Part shown: piece by piece, positions 1 through 8,623 of the stretch
Numbering within the stretch: position 1 is the first letter of the stretch
Layout of the letters: each line of letters begins with the position of its first letter
Assembly (NCBI GenBank): GCA_038324085.1
Contig: JBBQHP010000023.1
Location: forward strand, 1-64,000
Length of the DNA: 64,000 bases
Direction of reading: 5' to 3'
From: Ga0077523 sp038324085
GTDB taxonomy: Bacteria; Pseudomonadota; Gammaproteobacteria; Burkholderiales; Ga0077523
The notes under the pieces: model-generated
Told to the model about the DNA's origin: nothing
Database searches by the model: none
The model's input: only the letters and a program-made list of their open reading frames with translations
Position numbers and translations under genes: made by a program

Positions 1-354
1 CGACCATTCAGGGCCGCCCATGAGCCCTCCAGAAGCTTCGGAAACCGACTTCAGCACTGGATCGGTGTCTCGCCGCAAGAAAACGCAGCGCGCCTCGCAC
101 GGGTCGGCTTGCCAACACTTAAGTCCGACAGGCTCCTAGAATCGACAACACCCATTTCGGTTCCCGGCCGAACCCGATGCCCCCAGAATCCGCCGCCCTG
201 AAATGTCCGCCCTCGACCCTCGTGGACTTGCGTCCTTGCGGCCCGTCGAAACGCACGGCGACCTGTCCCTGTTCCGACGCACCCCGGCCGACGTTGCCCC
301 CCGCTCGTAGCACCTGGCGGCGACAGGCGCGCCGGCATCACGCATAGCGCCGCC
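1..354. other. Left-edge stretch without a supported gene
   Basis: I see no convincing gene here. Open frames in this stretch on the minus strand run antisense into the deacetylase gene and have the Arg/Gly/Ser-rich composition of out-of-frame translation in GC-rich DNA. A CTAGAAT hexamer-like box lies at about 133-139 and could be a -10 element for rightward transcription, but no matching -35 is evident. Confidence 0.5.
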
Positions 355-1173
355 ATGACAGCGCAGACCGCAGCCCGGGCACGCTGGCAGCCCTCGTCCC
401 TGATCCTCGGATCGGTCGGCCTGCACATCGGCGCGGCCGCGGCACTCGTGATCGCTCCCGGGCAATGGCCCTCGGCCGCCGGCACCATCATCGCCAACCA
501 CCTGCTGATCACCGCGGCAGGGCTGTGGCCACGCAGCCGCCTGCTGGGACCGAATCTGCTGCGTCTGCCGCCTTCGGCCGCGCAGCGCAATGAAATCGCG
601 CTCACCATCGACGACGGTCCCGAGCCGGAGATCACGCCGCGCGTGCTCGACCTGCTGGATGCGTATCGGGCGCGGGCCACGTTCTTCTGCATCGGAGAGG
701 TCGCACTGCGCCATCGCGACCTGTGTGCGGAAATCGCGAGGCGCGGGCACGCCGTGGAGAATCATTCGCAGCGTCACCGACACAGCTTTTCATTGTCCGG
801 CCTGGGTGGCTTCGAGCGCGAGATCGCCGCCGCGCAGGAGACGCTGGCCGCAATCACCGGCGTCGTTCCGGCGTTCTTCCGTGCGCCGGCGGGGTTGCGC
901 AATCCGTTCCTCGATCCGATCCTCTTCAAGCTCGGGTTGCGACTCGCCACGTGGACGCGCCGCGGGTTCGACACGGTCACTCGCGATCCGGACGTCGTCA
1001 CGGCCCGGCTGCTGCGCAAGCTCGCCCCGGCCGACATCCTGCTGCTGCACGACGGCCATGCCGCGCGTGCGGCGACCGGCGCGCCGGTCATCCTGGAAGT
1101 GTTGCCGCGCGTGCTCGATGCGTGCGCCGCGCGCGGGCTGCATTCGGTCACGCTCCGCGAAGGAACGGCGTGA
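355..1173 (+). CDS. Polysaccharide deacetylase (NodB-homology) family protein
   Basis: A 272-residue protein with two hydrophobic N-terminal segments (about residues 15-58) followed by a carbohydrate esterase 4/NodB domain. Visible motifs are TIDDGP at 84-89 (catalytic base and metal Asp), HSQRH at 137-141 (metal-binding His pair), FRAPAG (substrate-groove Arg/Pro) and LLHDGH near residue 229 (catalytic His). The family removes N- or O-acetyl groups from polysaccharides in a metal-dependent reaction. Here it is the first gene of the aryl-polyene-like cluster. Its stop overlaps the GTG of the next reading frame (GTGA at 1170-1173), so the two were probably translated together. A role in modifying a glycan head group is inference; the real substrate is unknown. 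Confidence 0.85.
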   Translation: MTAQTAARARWQPSSLILGSVGLHIGAAAALVIAPGQWPSAAGTIIANHLLITAAGLWPRSRLLGPNLLRLPPSAAQRNEIALTIDDGPEPEITPRVLDLLDAYRARATFFCIGEVALRHRDLCAEIARRGHAVENHSQRHRHSFSLSGLGGFEREIAAAQETLAAITGVVPAFFRAPAGLRNPFLDPILFKLGLRLATWTRRGFDTVTRDPDVVTARLLRKLAPADILLLHDGHAARAATGAPVILEVLPRVLDACAARGLHSVTLREGTA

Positions 1174-1736
1174 GCGCGGCTTTCCCCGCCGGACTCCTCG
1201 ACGCCGCCACTGCGCCCTATCGCCCGGCCGGGCGGGTCGCATGGCATTCCGCGCGCACCGAGCTCGCGCTCGATCCGGTTTACCTGAGCCTGCTCCGCCG
1301 CTAGCTCATACCCGATCGCGCCCGCGTGGTCGTGATGCTCGACGTGCTGCACTACGTCGACCCGACGTCGCAGGACGCCGTGCTCGCGCGGGTGCGCTCA
1401 GCGCTGCCGGCCAACGGGATTCTGCTGCTGCGCGTGGGCGATGCATCGGCGGGCCTGCCGTTTCGCCTGGGCACCTGGATCGATCACGCCGTGGCGTTTG
1501 CGCGCAGCCGTCGCCGGCAACGCCTGTATTGCCGTCCGATCGGTGAGTGGGTCTCCTGGCTGGAACGGCTCGGCTTCGGCATCGAGGCGGTGCCCATGAG
1601 CGAAGGCACGCTGTTCGCGAACGTTCTGCTGGTCGCCAGGCCGCGACCGGGCCAGCCTCAGTCCTCCTCTGGCGGCTCCTGGCCTGCGCACGCCGACCGC
1701 GCCTCGGAGCGCGCCCGCATCTCGTTCTCGAAATAG
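1170..1736 (+). pseudogene. Decayed class I SAM-dependent methyltransferase of the lipid cluster
   Basis: The frame starts with GTG overlapping the upstream stop and reads like the N-terminus of cluster-associated class I methyltransferases for 44 codons. It then hits TAG at 1302-1304 and continues in the same frame as LIPDRARVVVMLDVLHYVDP and on to a normal-looking C-terminus (YCRP, VPMSEG, FANVLLVAR). Intact members carry a DLGCGxG SAM-binding loop and about 60-90 more residues between the RAR segment and the LDVLHY segment. Here these are directly joined, so motif I is gone. One nonsense codon plus one internal in-frame deletion makes a functional enzyme very unlikely. The 3' end overlaps the convergent acyltransferase gene by 79 bases. 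The description of intact relatives is from family knowledge, not an alignment. Confidence 0.75.
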
Positions 1737-2521
1737 GCTTCGAGCATGGTGCTGAAAGCCTTGACGTCGCCGCTCACGGTGAACCGGCGCCCGAGACGCA
1801 CGCGGTAGCACAGCGGCATCGCCGGTCTGCGCCAGGCCGGCCAGCCCTTGCCGAGGAAAGGGGAATTCGTCTCGATGAACACGGTCTGCACCGGCACGCC
1901 GGCGCGCTGCGCGATCAGGGCAAACCCGCCCTTGAACCGGTTGACCGGCCGATGCACCGTGCGGGTTCCTTCGGGAAAGACCAGCAGCTGGCTGCCGCGG
2001 CGGATCTCGTCCACCGCGAGCTTCACCATTCCGCTCGGCGAATCGTTGCGGATGTAGCGCGCGAGCCGTGCGCCGCCACCGAGCAGCACGTTGTCCCACA
2101 GATTGGCCTTCATGATGCAGGTCACGCGCGACAGTCGCGATGTGACCAGGACCACGTCCAGCAGCGAAGGATGATTCGGCGCGATCACCAGGCCGCCGTC
2201 CGCGCGCAGCGCATCCAGTTCCGACACGTCGCAGAAGATGCGCCCGGTGAGGCCCATCACCGCCACCTGGATGCGGAAGCAGACCATGATCCCCCACTGC
2301 CCGACGCGCGTGCCGATACGGCGCGGCAGCAGCCACACGATGAATGCCGCGCACAGGCTCCATCCGAACGTGATCAGGACGAAGCAGAACGATGCCAGCC
2401 AGAAGGCCAGGGTGTCATAGAGACCGGAGACGAATCCGGAATCGCCGGAGTCCGGCCGCCCGATTTCCAGATCGATGGCGCCGCGCATCGTGACCGTCTC
2501 GTCGTCCACGGGATCGGCCAT
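1658..2521 (-). CDS. PlsC-like 1-acylglycerol-3-phosphate acyltransferase family protein
   Basis: A 287-residue membrane protein. A hydrophobic stretch at about residues 38-65 precedes the acyltransferase domain, with the HX4D motif as NHPSLLD (H117, D122) and the phosphate-binding motif as FPEGTR (182-187). The family transfers an acyl group from acyl-CoA or acyl-ACP to a hydroxyl acceptor at the inner membrane. The start is fixed by a TGATG overlap with the stop of the preceding flavoprotein gene at 2519-2523, so the two form an operon reading left. In this cluster it plausibly attaches the polyene or another acyl chain to a lipid head group, which is inference from context. Confidence 0.88.
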   Translation of the reverse strand: MADPVDDETVTMRGAIDLEIGRPDSGDSGFVSGLYDTLAFWLASFCFVLITFGWSLCAAFIVWLLPRRIGTRVGQWGIMVCFRIQVAVMGLTGRIFCDVSELDALRADGGLVIAPNHPSLLDVVLVTSRLSRVTCIMKANLWDNVLLGGGARLARYIRNDSPSGMVKLAVDEIRRGSQLLVFPEGTRTVHRPVNRFKGGFALIAQRAGVPVQTVFIETNSPFLGKGWPAWRRPAMPLCYRVRLGRRFTVSGDVKAFSTMLEAYFENEMRARSEARSACAGQEPPEED

Positions 2522-3837
2522 CAGTGCGCCCCCGATTCCTGGTAGGTCTCGGCAATGATGCGGCGGCGACGGCGCCAGGCCATCACCGTGCGCTTCGGCG
2601 AGGACAGACAGTTGAGGTGATAGATGACCTTGAACATCAGCAGGCGGACTCCGAGCGGCGTGCCGCGAAAGATGTCGCCCGCGAGGATGGCGAGCAGCGC
2701 TTCCTTCAGGCGCCAGAAATTGCTCGGCTCCATGAACAGCTCGCGCATCGCCGGGTTTGTCACGCGATAGATGAACCACGAGAACTGTTTCGGTCCGCGC
2801 CGCGTCACCGCATCGAACCGGCGCAGCGCGGCCGGCGCCTGCCGCGGATGATCGAGGCAGGTCTCGACCGCCTCCGCGCCGACGAACGCACTGTTCATCG
2901 CGAGGAACACCCCGGACGAGAACACGGGATCGATGAACGCAAACGCGTCGCCGAGCATCAGGTAGTTCCGGCCCGAAGGGCGGCGGGCCGCATACGAATA
3001 ATTGCCGGTGGCGCTCGCCGGCTCCACCAGCGCCGCGTTCTCCAGCCGCTGCGCCAGCTTGGGGCACAGCGCGATGGTGTCGAGGAAGAAGCGCGTCACG
3101 TCGGTCTTGCGCGACTTCAGGTAGTAGGGCCAGCACACCGCCCCGATGCTGGTGGTGCCGTCGGCGAGCGGAATGAACCAGAACCAGCCGTGATCGAACC
3201 AGAAGATGCTGATGTTGCCTTCGGCGCGTCCGGCAAGCCGCTGGGCGCCGGTGAAATGGCCGTACACGGCGGCGCTGTTGTGCCGTCGGTTCTTCTGCTT
3301 CCAGCCGAACTGGGTGGCGAGCAGCGTGTCCCGTCCGGAAGCATCGAGCACGAAACGCGTGCGCCATTGCAGTTGCGCCCCCGCGTCGGTCCGGGCGGTC
3401 ACCAGCGCGCCAGGTCCGTCGTCTTCGAATTCGACGCGATTGACCCGCGTGCCTTCATGGGCCTCCGCGCCGCGCCGCACCGCATTGCGGAACAGGATGT
3501 GATCGAACTCGGACCGGCGTACCTGATAGGCGTGCGGGAAGTTCTTGTCCCAGGCCTCGGCGAAATCGAGCGTCACCGGCGCATCGTGCGTCGGCGAATT
3601 GAACTCGACGCCGTATTTGACCATCCCTACGGCTTCGATCTCCTCACGCACGCCGAGCTGGTCGAACAGCGGCAGGTTGAGCGGCAGCAGCGATTCACCG
3701 ATGTGGAAGCGCGGATGCCGCGCTTTCTCCAGCATCACCACCTTCCGCCCGCGCGCCGCCAGCAACGCCGCGGCAGTGGCCCCCGCCGGTCCGCCGCCGA
3801 TCACCAGTACGTCGCACGTCATCGCGTCAGCGGACAT
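2521..3837 (-). CDS. FAD-dependent oxidoreductase (tryptophan halogenase/geranylgeranyl reductase-like)
   Basis: A 438-residue flavoprotein. It has an N-terminal Rossmann dinucleotide-binding motif GGGPAG (14-19), the GESLLP segment near residue 48 typical of halogenase-like flavoproteins, and a second FAD-contacting GDAFAFIDPVFSSGV segment. I do not see the WxWxIP motif that marks true flavin-dependent halogenases, so halogenation should not be assumed. Homologues annotated as tryptophan-halogenase-like oxidoreductases are regular members of aryl-polyene clusters. The stop overlaps the start of the acyltransferase gene. A second possible start lies five codons in (MTCDV). The upstream region is shared with the divergent ketoreductase gene. 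Confidence 0.85.
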   Translation of the reverse strand: MSADAMTCDVLVIGGGPAGATAAALLAARGRKVVMLEKARHPRFHIGESLLPLNLPLFDQLGVREEIEAVGMVKYGVEFNSPTHDAPVTLDFAEAWDKNFPHAYQVRRSEFDHILFRNAVRRGAEAHEGTRVNRVEFEDDGPGALVTARTDAGAQLQWRTRFVLDASGRDTLLATQFGWKQKNRRHNSAAVYGHFTGAQRLAGRAEGNISIFWFDHGWFWFIPLADGTTSIGAVCWPYYLKSRKTDVTRFFLDTIALCPKLAQRLENAALVEPASATGNYSYAARRPSGRNYLMLGDAFAFIDPVFSSGVFLAMNSAFVGAEAVETCLDHPRQAPAALRRFDAVTRRGPKQFSWFIYRVTNPAMRELFMEPSNFWRLKEALLAILAGDIFRGTPLGVRLLMFKVIYHLNCLSSPKRTVMAWRRRRRIIAETYQESGAH

Positions 3838-4057
3838 GTGCGCGATCCCCGATTCCGGCCGACGGCAGCGATCGGGCCATCGGACCGGCGTGCGGCAGCT
3901 TCACTGGCGGTGCCGTGCTCATGACGCTCATTCTAGTTCTTTCCCGAGCCCCGAACGAGCCGCCCTTGACGATCCGCCTCCAATCGCTTTGTTACACTCG
4001 CCCGATGCCACCCTTCGCTCCCGGCGCCACCGTCGATTCGCGCGGCTGCCCTCACCC
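3838..4057. promoter_or_regulatory. Divergent promoter region between flavoprotein and ketoreductase genes
   Basis: This 220-base gap separates two divergently read operons and must hold both promoters. For rightward transcription, TTGACG at 3966-3971 resembles a -35, and TGTTACACT at 3990-3998 resembles an extended -10; the 21-base spacing is long, so the extended -10 would have to act alone, or TTGTTA at 3989-3994 serves instead. For leftward transcription, TAGAAT on the minus strand (3930-3935) could be a -10. No operator repeats were recognised. Confidence 0.4.
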
Positions 4058-4777
4058 ATGAAACGCGCCCTGGTGACCGGCGCAAGCAGCGCCGTGGGCG
4101 CCGCGATCTGCCGCACGCTGGCCGCCGAAGGACTGCACGTGATCGCCCATGCGTTCCGCAATTCCGCCGCGGCCGAGGGGCTGGTGGCGGAGATCGAGGC
4201 CTCGGGCGGGTCGGCGCAGGCCGTGTGCTTCGACGTCTCCGATGCGGACGCCGCGCGCGCCACGCTCGAGGCGCTACTGGCCGAGGCACCGGTACAGGTG
4301 CTCGTGAACAACGCGGGCTTGCACATCGATGCGCCGCTGGCGGGGATGACCCGGCCGCAGTGGGCGCAGGTGCTGGAGGTCAATCTCGACGGATTCTTCA
4401 ACGTGACTCAGCCGCTGCTGCTGCCGATGATCCGCACCCGATGGGGCCGCATCATCAGCATCTCGTCGGTGAGCGCCCTGATCGGCAATCGCGGGCAGGC
4501 GAACTACGCGGCGGCCAAGGCCGGCCTGCACGGCGCCTCGCGCTCGCTCGCCCTCGAAGTGGCCACGCGCGGCATCACCGTCAACGTGGTCGCCCCGGGC
4601 GTCATCGCCGCCGGCAGCACGACGGAAGCCTTTCCGGACGAAAGGGTGAAGACCCTGGTGCCCATGCAGCGATCGGGCACGCCCGATGACGTGGCCGGTC
4701 TGGTCGGCTTTCTCGCCTCGGAACGGGCCGGCTACATCACCAGCCAGGTCATCGCCGTGGCGGGCGGATTGGCGTGA
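4058..4777 (+). CDS. 3-oxoacyl-ACP reductase (FabG/ApeQ-like SDR)
   Basis: A 239-residue classical short-chain dehydrogenase/reductase. The NADPH-binding motif is TGASSAVG near the N-terminus (residues 7-14), followed by NNAG, the catalytic Ser in ISISSVS, and YAAAKAG (catalytic Tyr and Lys). In type II systems this enzyme reduces the beta-keto group on the ACP-bound chain, and in aryl polyene synthesis it is the ketoreductase. The ATG at 4058 is chosen because the nucleotide-binding strand begins immediately after it; the open frame extends further upstream but that part lacks coding character. It is the first gene of the rightward operon. Confidence 0.9.
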   Translation: MKRALVTGASSAVGAAICRTLAAEGLHVIAHAFRNSAAAEGLVAEIEASGGSAQAVCFDVSDADAARATLEALLAEAPVQVLVNNAGLHIDAPLAGMTRPQWAQVLEVNLDGFFNVTQPLLLPMIRTRWGRIISISSVSALIGNRGQANYAAAKAGLHGASRSLALEVATRGITVNVVAPGVIAAGSTTEAFPDERVKTLVPMQRSGTPDDVAGLVGFLASERAGYITSQVIAVAGGLA

Positions 4778-4799
4778 ACGCGGTCGGCTGGCCGCGCTG

Positions 4800-5975
4800 A
4801 TGGCTGGCTCCGCGCTGAACGGCACCCGCGCCGCGCTCGAGCGAGCGCTGTCACCGGAACTGTTCGACCTGTTCGACGAGCGCTTCGTGCGTTCCTGCGA
4901 GCTGCTCGAGGCGTACATCTCCTGCCTCGCCGCGACCGTGTTCCGCACGACCGGACTGGAGCAGGCGTGCGCCCAGCCGGCGAACGTGGAGGAAGCAGTG
5001 CGGCGCGCCGGGCTGGCACCCGGTGCCGCGCTCGTGCCGGCGTCATGGCTCCTGCGTACGCTGGCGGCAGGCGGGAGGGTGGCGCGCCTGCACGACGACC
5101 GCTATCGTGCGGACCCCGGCCTGGCGCTGCCCGACGCATCGGCAATCGCCGACGAACAGTCGCGGCACGATCCGCGCTGCCTCCCCTCCTACCGCATCGC
5201 CGCGCTCGCTGCCGACGAATACCCCGCCGTGCTGCAGGGCGGAGTCGCGGGTGAAGACGCCTTGTTTGCGCCCGATCATATCGGTACCTGGATCGAGTAC
5301 TTCTCGAACGCCAATCCGATGTACGCGATCGCGAATGCCGTCGGCTGCCTCGCGGTCGAGCGGGCCCTCCCGGCGCATGCCGCGCAGGTGCTCGAACTGG
5401 GCGGCGGCCTGGGCAGCGGCGCCGAGGCCCTGCTCGCCCGGCTCGAATCCGCTGGTGGGCCGGACCGGTTCGATGCCTATCTTTTCACCGACGTCGTCCC
5501 GCCGTTCCTGCGCCGCGCCAAAAAGGCGCTGACCGCCCGCTTTCCGGCGGCGCCGCTCCGGTTCGCGTGGATGGACATGGATGAGCCGTTTGGCAAGGCC
5601 GCCGTCGCCCCGGGCTCCTGCGCGCTCGTGTACGCGGTCAATGCGCTGCACGTCGCCCGCGACCTCGGCGCGACCTTGGCGCAGGTGCGCGAGGCGCTCG
5701 TCCCGGGCGGTGCGCTGGTGATCGCGGAATGCGTGCGGCCCTTCGCCGATCGCCCGCTGCACGTGGAATTCGTGTTCAACCTGCTCGGCGCCTTCAGGGC
5801 ACCGACGCTGGTGCCGGGCTGGCGGCCGAACGGCGGTTTCCTCACACCCGAACAGTGGACGGGAGCGCTCGAGGCTAACGGCTTCGGCAGCGTTGCGATC
5901 TGCCCCGACATCGCCGCGCTGCGCGACGCATTCCCATCGTTCCTGGTGGCAGCGATCACCGCCCGGCGCGCATGA
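4800..5975 (+). CDS. Class I SAM-dependent methyltransferase
   Basis: A 391-residue protein with a helical N-terminal half resembling the dimerisation/winged-helix part of polyketide and natural-product O-methyltransferases. A SAM-binding domain follows, with motif I LELGGGLGSG at 198-207 and the acidic/post-I region about 35 residues later. Methyltransferases of this type are common in aryl-polyene clusters, where they methylate the aryl head group. With the first methyltransferase gene of the cluster broken, this may be the only working one. The ATG at 4800 lies 22 bases after the ketoreductase stop. The 3' end overlaps the dehydratase start in an ATGA step. Confidence 0.82.
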   Translation: MAGSALNGTRAALERALSPELFDLFDERFVRSCELLEAYISCLAATVFRTTGLEQACAQPANVEEAVRRAGLAPGAALVPASWLLRTLAAGGRVARLHDDRYRADPGLALPDASAIADEQSRHDPRCLPSYRIAALAADEYPAVLQGGVAGEDALFAPDHIGTWIEYFSNANPMYAIANAVGCLAVERALPAHAAQVLELGGGLGSGAEALLARLESAGGPDRFDAYLFTDVVPPFLRRAKKALTARFPAAPLRFAWMDMDEPFGKAAVAPGSCALVYAVNALHVARDLGATLAQVREALVPGGALVIAECVRPFADRPLHVEFVFNLLGAFRAPTLVPGWRPNGGFLTPEQWTGALEANGFGSVAICPDIAALRDAFPSFLVAAITARRA

Positions 5976-6742
5976 ACATAGAGTGCGAGCTCGACGTTCC
6001 CGACACCTGGTTCGAAGGGCATTTTCCGGGCAATCCGATACTGCCCGGCGTCGCGCAGCTCGCGCTGGCGGTCGACGCACTGTCGCGGGAGAGCGACGCA
6101 GGGCTGGCCCTGACGGGCATACCGTTCGTGCGCCTGCGCCAGCTGGTGCGGCCCGGGGATCCCCTGCGACTGGTGGCGGAACCGCGCAGCAGCGCGACCT
6201 GGCGCATCGCGATCACATCCGCCGGCAAGACCGTGACGAACGGAGAACTGCGGTTCGGCCCGCCCGGGACGCCACCGCCCGCGACGCCGGACTGGCCGAC
6301 GCTCGCAGACGCCCCGCCCGTGGCAATGCTCCTCCCGCATCGACCGCCCATGCGTTTCGTCACCCACGCGCTGGCCGAATCCGCCGAGGGCTTGCGCGGT
6401 GCAGCACGCATTCCGGGCAACTGCCCGCTCGTCAGCAATGGCGTCGCGCCGGTGCTGGCCGCGATCGAAGCAGCCGCGCAGATCAGCGCACTGTGGGAAG
6501 CCACCCGGCGATTGCGCGCCGGTCCCGGCACCGGTCCGCGCCTGGGTTACCTGGTCGGATTGCGCGAAGTGACCCTGCTCGCCAGGCATATCCCGGCCGA
6601 CACGACTTTCGTCGCGACCGCGACGCTCAAGGCGCTTTCGCTCCCCCTCGCGCATTACGCGATCGAGGCCGACCTGGACGGAGCCTGCATCCTGCGGGGA
6701 ACCCTGTCCGCATTTCTGACCGATTCGGCGTCGCCCCTGTAA
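5972..6742 (+). CDS. Double-hotdog 3-hydroxyacyl-ACP dehydratase (ApeI-ApeP-like fusion)
   Basis: This 256-residue protein contains two hotdog domains. The N-terminal one (about 1-100) carries GHFPGNPILPGVAQL at 16-30, the FabZ/FabA central-helix motif whose His (H17) is the catalytic residue of FabZ. The C-terminal one (about 115-255) begins with LLPHRPPM and has AAIEAAAQ, with E167 where FabZ places its catalytic Glu. The two halves therefore look complementary, one supplying His and the other Glu. In the described aryl polyene pathway the dehydratase is a heterodimer of two such proteins, ApeI and ApeP; here they appear joined in one chain. It dehydrates beta-hydroxyacyl-ACP to the enoyl form that builds the conjugated polyene. 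The start overlaps the methyltransferase stop (ATGA). Confidence 0.85.
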   Translation: MNIECELDVPDTWFEGHFPGNPILPGVAQLALAVDALSRESDAGLALTGIPFVRLRQLVRPGDPLRLVAEPRSSATWRIAITSAGKTVTNGELRFGPPGTPPPATPDWPTLADAPPVAMLLPHRPPMRFVTHALAESAEGLRGAARIPGNCPLVSNGVAPVLAAIEAAAQISALWEATRRLRAGPGTGPRLGYLVGLREVTLLARHIPADTTFVATATLKALSLPLAHYAIEADLDGACILRGTLSAFLTDSASPL

Positions 6743-6931
6743 ACCCGGCACCCTGCCTTGTCTGTCCCGGAGCGCGTCGCTACACTCCGCTCGCTCCGTC
6801 GGCCCTGCAACCGCCCGCGCCGAGCGGAATCCGGATGCTGCCATCCGTTCTGGACCCGTCACACCCGCAACGATGCTCGCCCAGCCGCCTTCCTGCCCAC
6901 TGCCCGCAACTTCTTTCGGGGGCGCCGCGCC

Positions 6932-7207
6932 ATGACCGCCACGGCCGGGCAATCCGCCGAGGAATCCCGCCTCGCGGCACTCATCGTCGAAGCGCTCAAC
7001 CTCGAAGTCGCGCCTGCCGAGATCGATCCCGGCGCCCCCCTGTACCGCGACGGCCTCGGCCTCGATTCAATCGACATCCTCGAGATCGCGCTGGTCGTCT
7101 CCAAGACCTTCGGCGTGCAGCTCAAGGCCGACGACGCCGACAACGTCCGCATCTTCGGCTCGCTGCGCAGCCTGAGCGAGCACGTGCAACAACATCGGAC
7201 GAAGTGA
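6932..7207 (+). CDS. Acyl carrier protein
   Basis: A 91-residue acidic protein with the phosphopantetheine attachment motif GLGLDSIDIL; S46 is the predicted prosthetic-group site. It would carry the growing chain between ketosynthase, ketoreductase and dehydratase. The start at ATG 6932 is preferred because the preceding 58 in-frame residues are Arg-rich and unlike an ACP. Described aryl polyene pathways use two ACPs (ApeE and ApeF); only one is seen here, and the 189-base gap upstream holds no second one. Confidence 0.88.
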   Translation: MTATAGQSAEESRLAALIVEALNLEVAPAEIDPGAPLYRDGLGLDSIDILEIALVVSKTFGVQLKADDADNVRIFGSLRSLSEHVQQHRTK

Positions 7208-7264
7208 ACTGCGCGCCGGCGCACCGGCGCCCCTGATCGCGGCCAGACCCGTCGATCCCCGGCA

Positions 7265-8623
7265 ATGTCGCGAACCCCCGAGTCCCACGTACCGCTGTTC
7301 GCGCACGCGCATCCGGAAGCGCCGCTGGCCTTCACGCGCGACGGCCCCATCAGCGCACATCGCTATCTCGCCGATGTCCGGGCGTTCGCGCACCGCCTGC
7401 CGGACTCTCCCGACGTGCTCAACGTCTGCGGCAACCGGTACGCATTCGCGGTCGGCCTCGGCGCCGCGCTGCTGCGCGGACAGCGGACGCTGCTGCCGGC
7501 CAATCACGCACCGGCGACAGTCGAGCGACTCGCACGTCGGCATCCGCGCCTGTACACCCTCACCGACTCGAGCTCGCCCGAGACTGCGCTGCCGGCCTGC
7601 CCCGTGACCTTCGAAGGCGACCTGCGTTCCACCCCCTTCGTCGTGCCGCGGTTCGCACGCGAACAGACAGCGGCGATCCTGTTCACGTCCGGGTCGACCG
7701 GCGAGCCCGTGCCCACCGCGAAGCCCTGGAGTGCGCTCGCGCAGAGTGGTCGCAGTGAAGCGCGCGCGCTGGGCTACGAAGCATTGCCGCGGCTGGCGAT
7801 CCTCGGCACCATCCCGCCGCAGCATTCGTACGGACTCGAATCCACGATCCTGCTCGCGTTGCAGGGCGGGTTTGCGTTCCACGCGGAGAAGCCGTTCTTT
7901 CCGGCGGATGTGTGCACCGTGCTGGCGGCGCTGCCGCGACCCCGCATGCTGGTGACCACCCCGGTCCATCTGCGCGCGCTGTGCACAATCGAGGATGCCC
8001 TGCCCGAAGTCGATTTCCTGCTGAGCGCCACCGCTCCGCTGGCGCACGAGCTCGCGGCCCGGGCGGAGCAGCGTTTCGGCGCACCCCTGCACGAGATCTA
8101 CGGCTGCAGCGAAGCCGGTCAGCTCGCGTCGCGACGGGTGATGGCCGCACCCGAATGGCGTCTGATGCAGGACGTCCGCCTGCGCCAGGACGAACGCGGA
8201 ACATGGGCGAGCGGCGGCCACGTGCCCGGCGAGATCCTGCTGGCCGACGTCATCGAGTTGGTCGACCATGAGCGCTTCCTGCTCCACGGCCGCACCGCCG
8301 ACCTCGTCAACATCGCCGGCAAGCGCACCTCGCTCGCGCATCTGGACCTGCAGCTCAATGCGATCGAGGGCGTGCGCGATGGTGCGTTTCTCATCCCCGA
8401 TGATCAGGCCGATCGCGTCGTGCGCCTGATCGCCTTCGCAGTCGCACCAGGGCGCAGCGCCGGCGAGATCCTCGCCGGCCTGAAGACGCGCGTCGATCCG
8501 GCCTTCGTGCCGCGACCGCTCCATCTCGTCGAGGCGCTGCCGCGCAACGCCACCGGCAAGATACCGCGCGCAGCGCTGCTCGCGCTCGCGGCCAGGCTAC
8601 GGACGGCACGCGAGCAGCGATGA
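7265..8623 (+). CDS. AMP-dependent acyl/aryl-CoA (ACP) ligase
   Basis: A 452-residue adenylate-forming enzyme. Core motifs are TSGSTGEP (141-148, ATP P-loop), EIYGCSEAG (the A5 region contacting adenine), the GRTADLVNIAGKR hinge, and a C-terminal RNATGKIPR segment with the catalytic Lys at about residue 432. It is on the short side for the superfamily, as are the ApeH-type ligases that load an aromatic acid such as 4-hydroxybenzoate or coumarate onto the ACP. No ammonia lyase or chorismate lyase gene is visible here to supply the starter. It begins 57 bases after the ACP stop and overlaps the acyltransferase start (ATGA). Confidence 0.87.
   Translation: MSRTPESHVPLFAHAHPEAPLAFTRDGPISAHRYLADVRAFAHRLPDSPDVLNVCGNRYAFAVGLGAALLRGQRTLLPANHAPATVERLARRHPRLYTLTDSSSPETALPACPVTFEGDLRSTPFVVPRFAREQTAAILFTSGSTGEPVPTAKPWSALAQSGRSEARALGYEALPRLAILGTIPPQHSYGLESTILLALQGGFAFHAEKPFFPADVCTVLAALPRPRMLVTTPVHLRALCTIEDALPEVDFLLSATAPLAHELAARAEQRFGAPLHEIYGCSEAGQLASRRVMAAPEWRLMQDVRLRQDERGTWASGGHVPGEILLADVIELVDHERFLLHGRTADLVNIAGKRTSLAHLDLQLNAIEGVRDGAFLIPDDQADRVVRLIAFAVAPGRSAGEILAGLKTRVDPAFVPRPLHLVEALPRNATGKIPRAALLALAARLRTAREQR

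Noticed and set aside
2521..3837. True flavin-dependent halogenase
   Set aside because: The protein has halogenase-like FAD motifs, but the WxWxIP signature is not visible, so only oxidoreductase is claimed.
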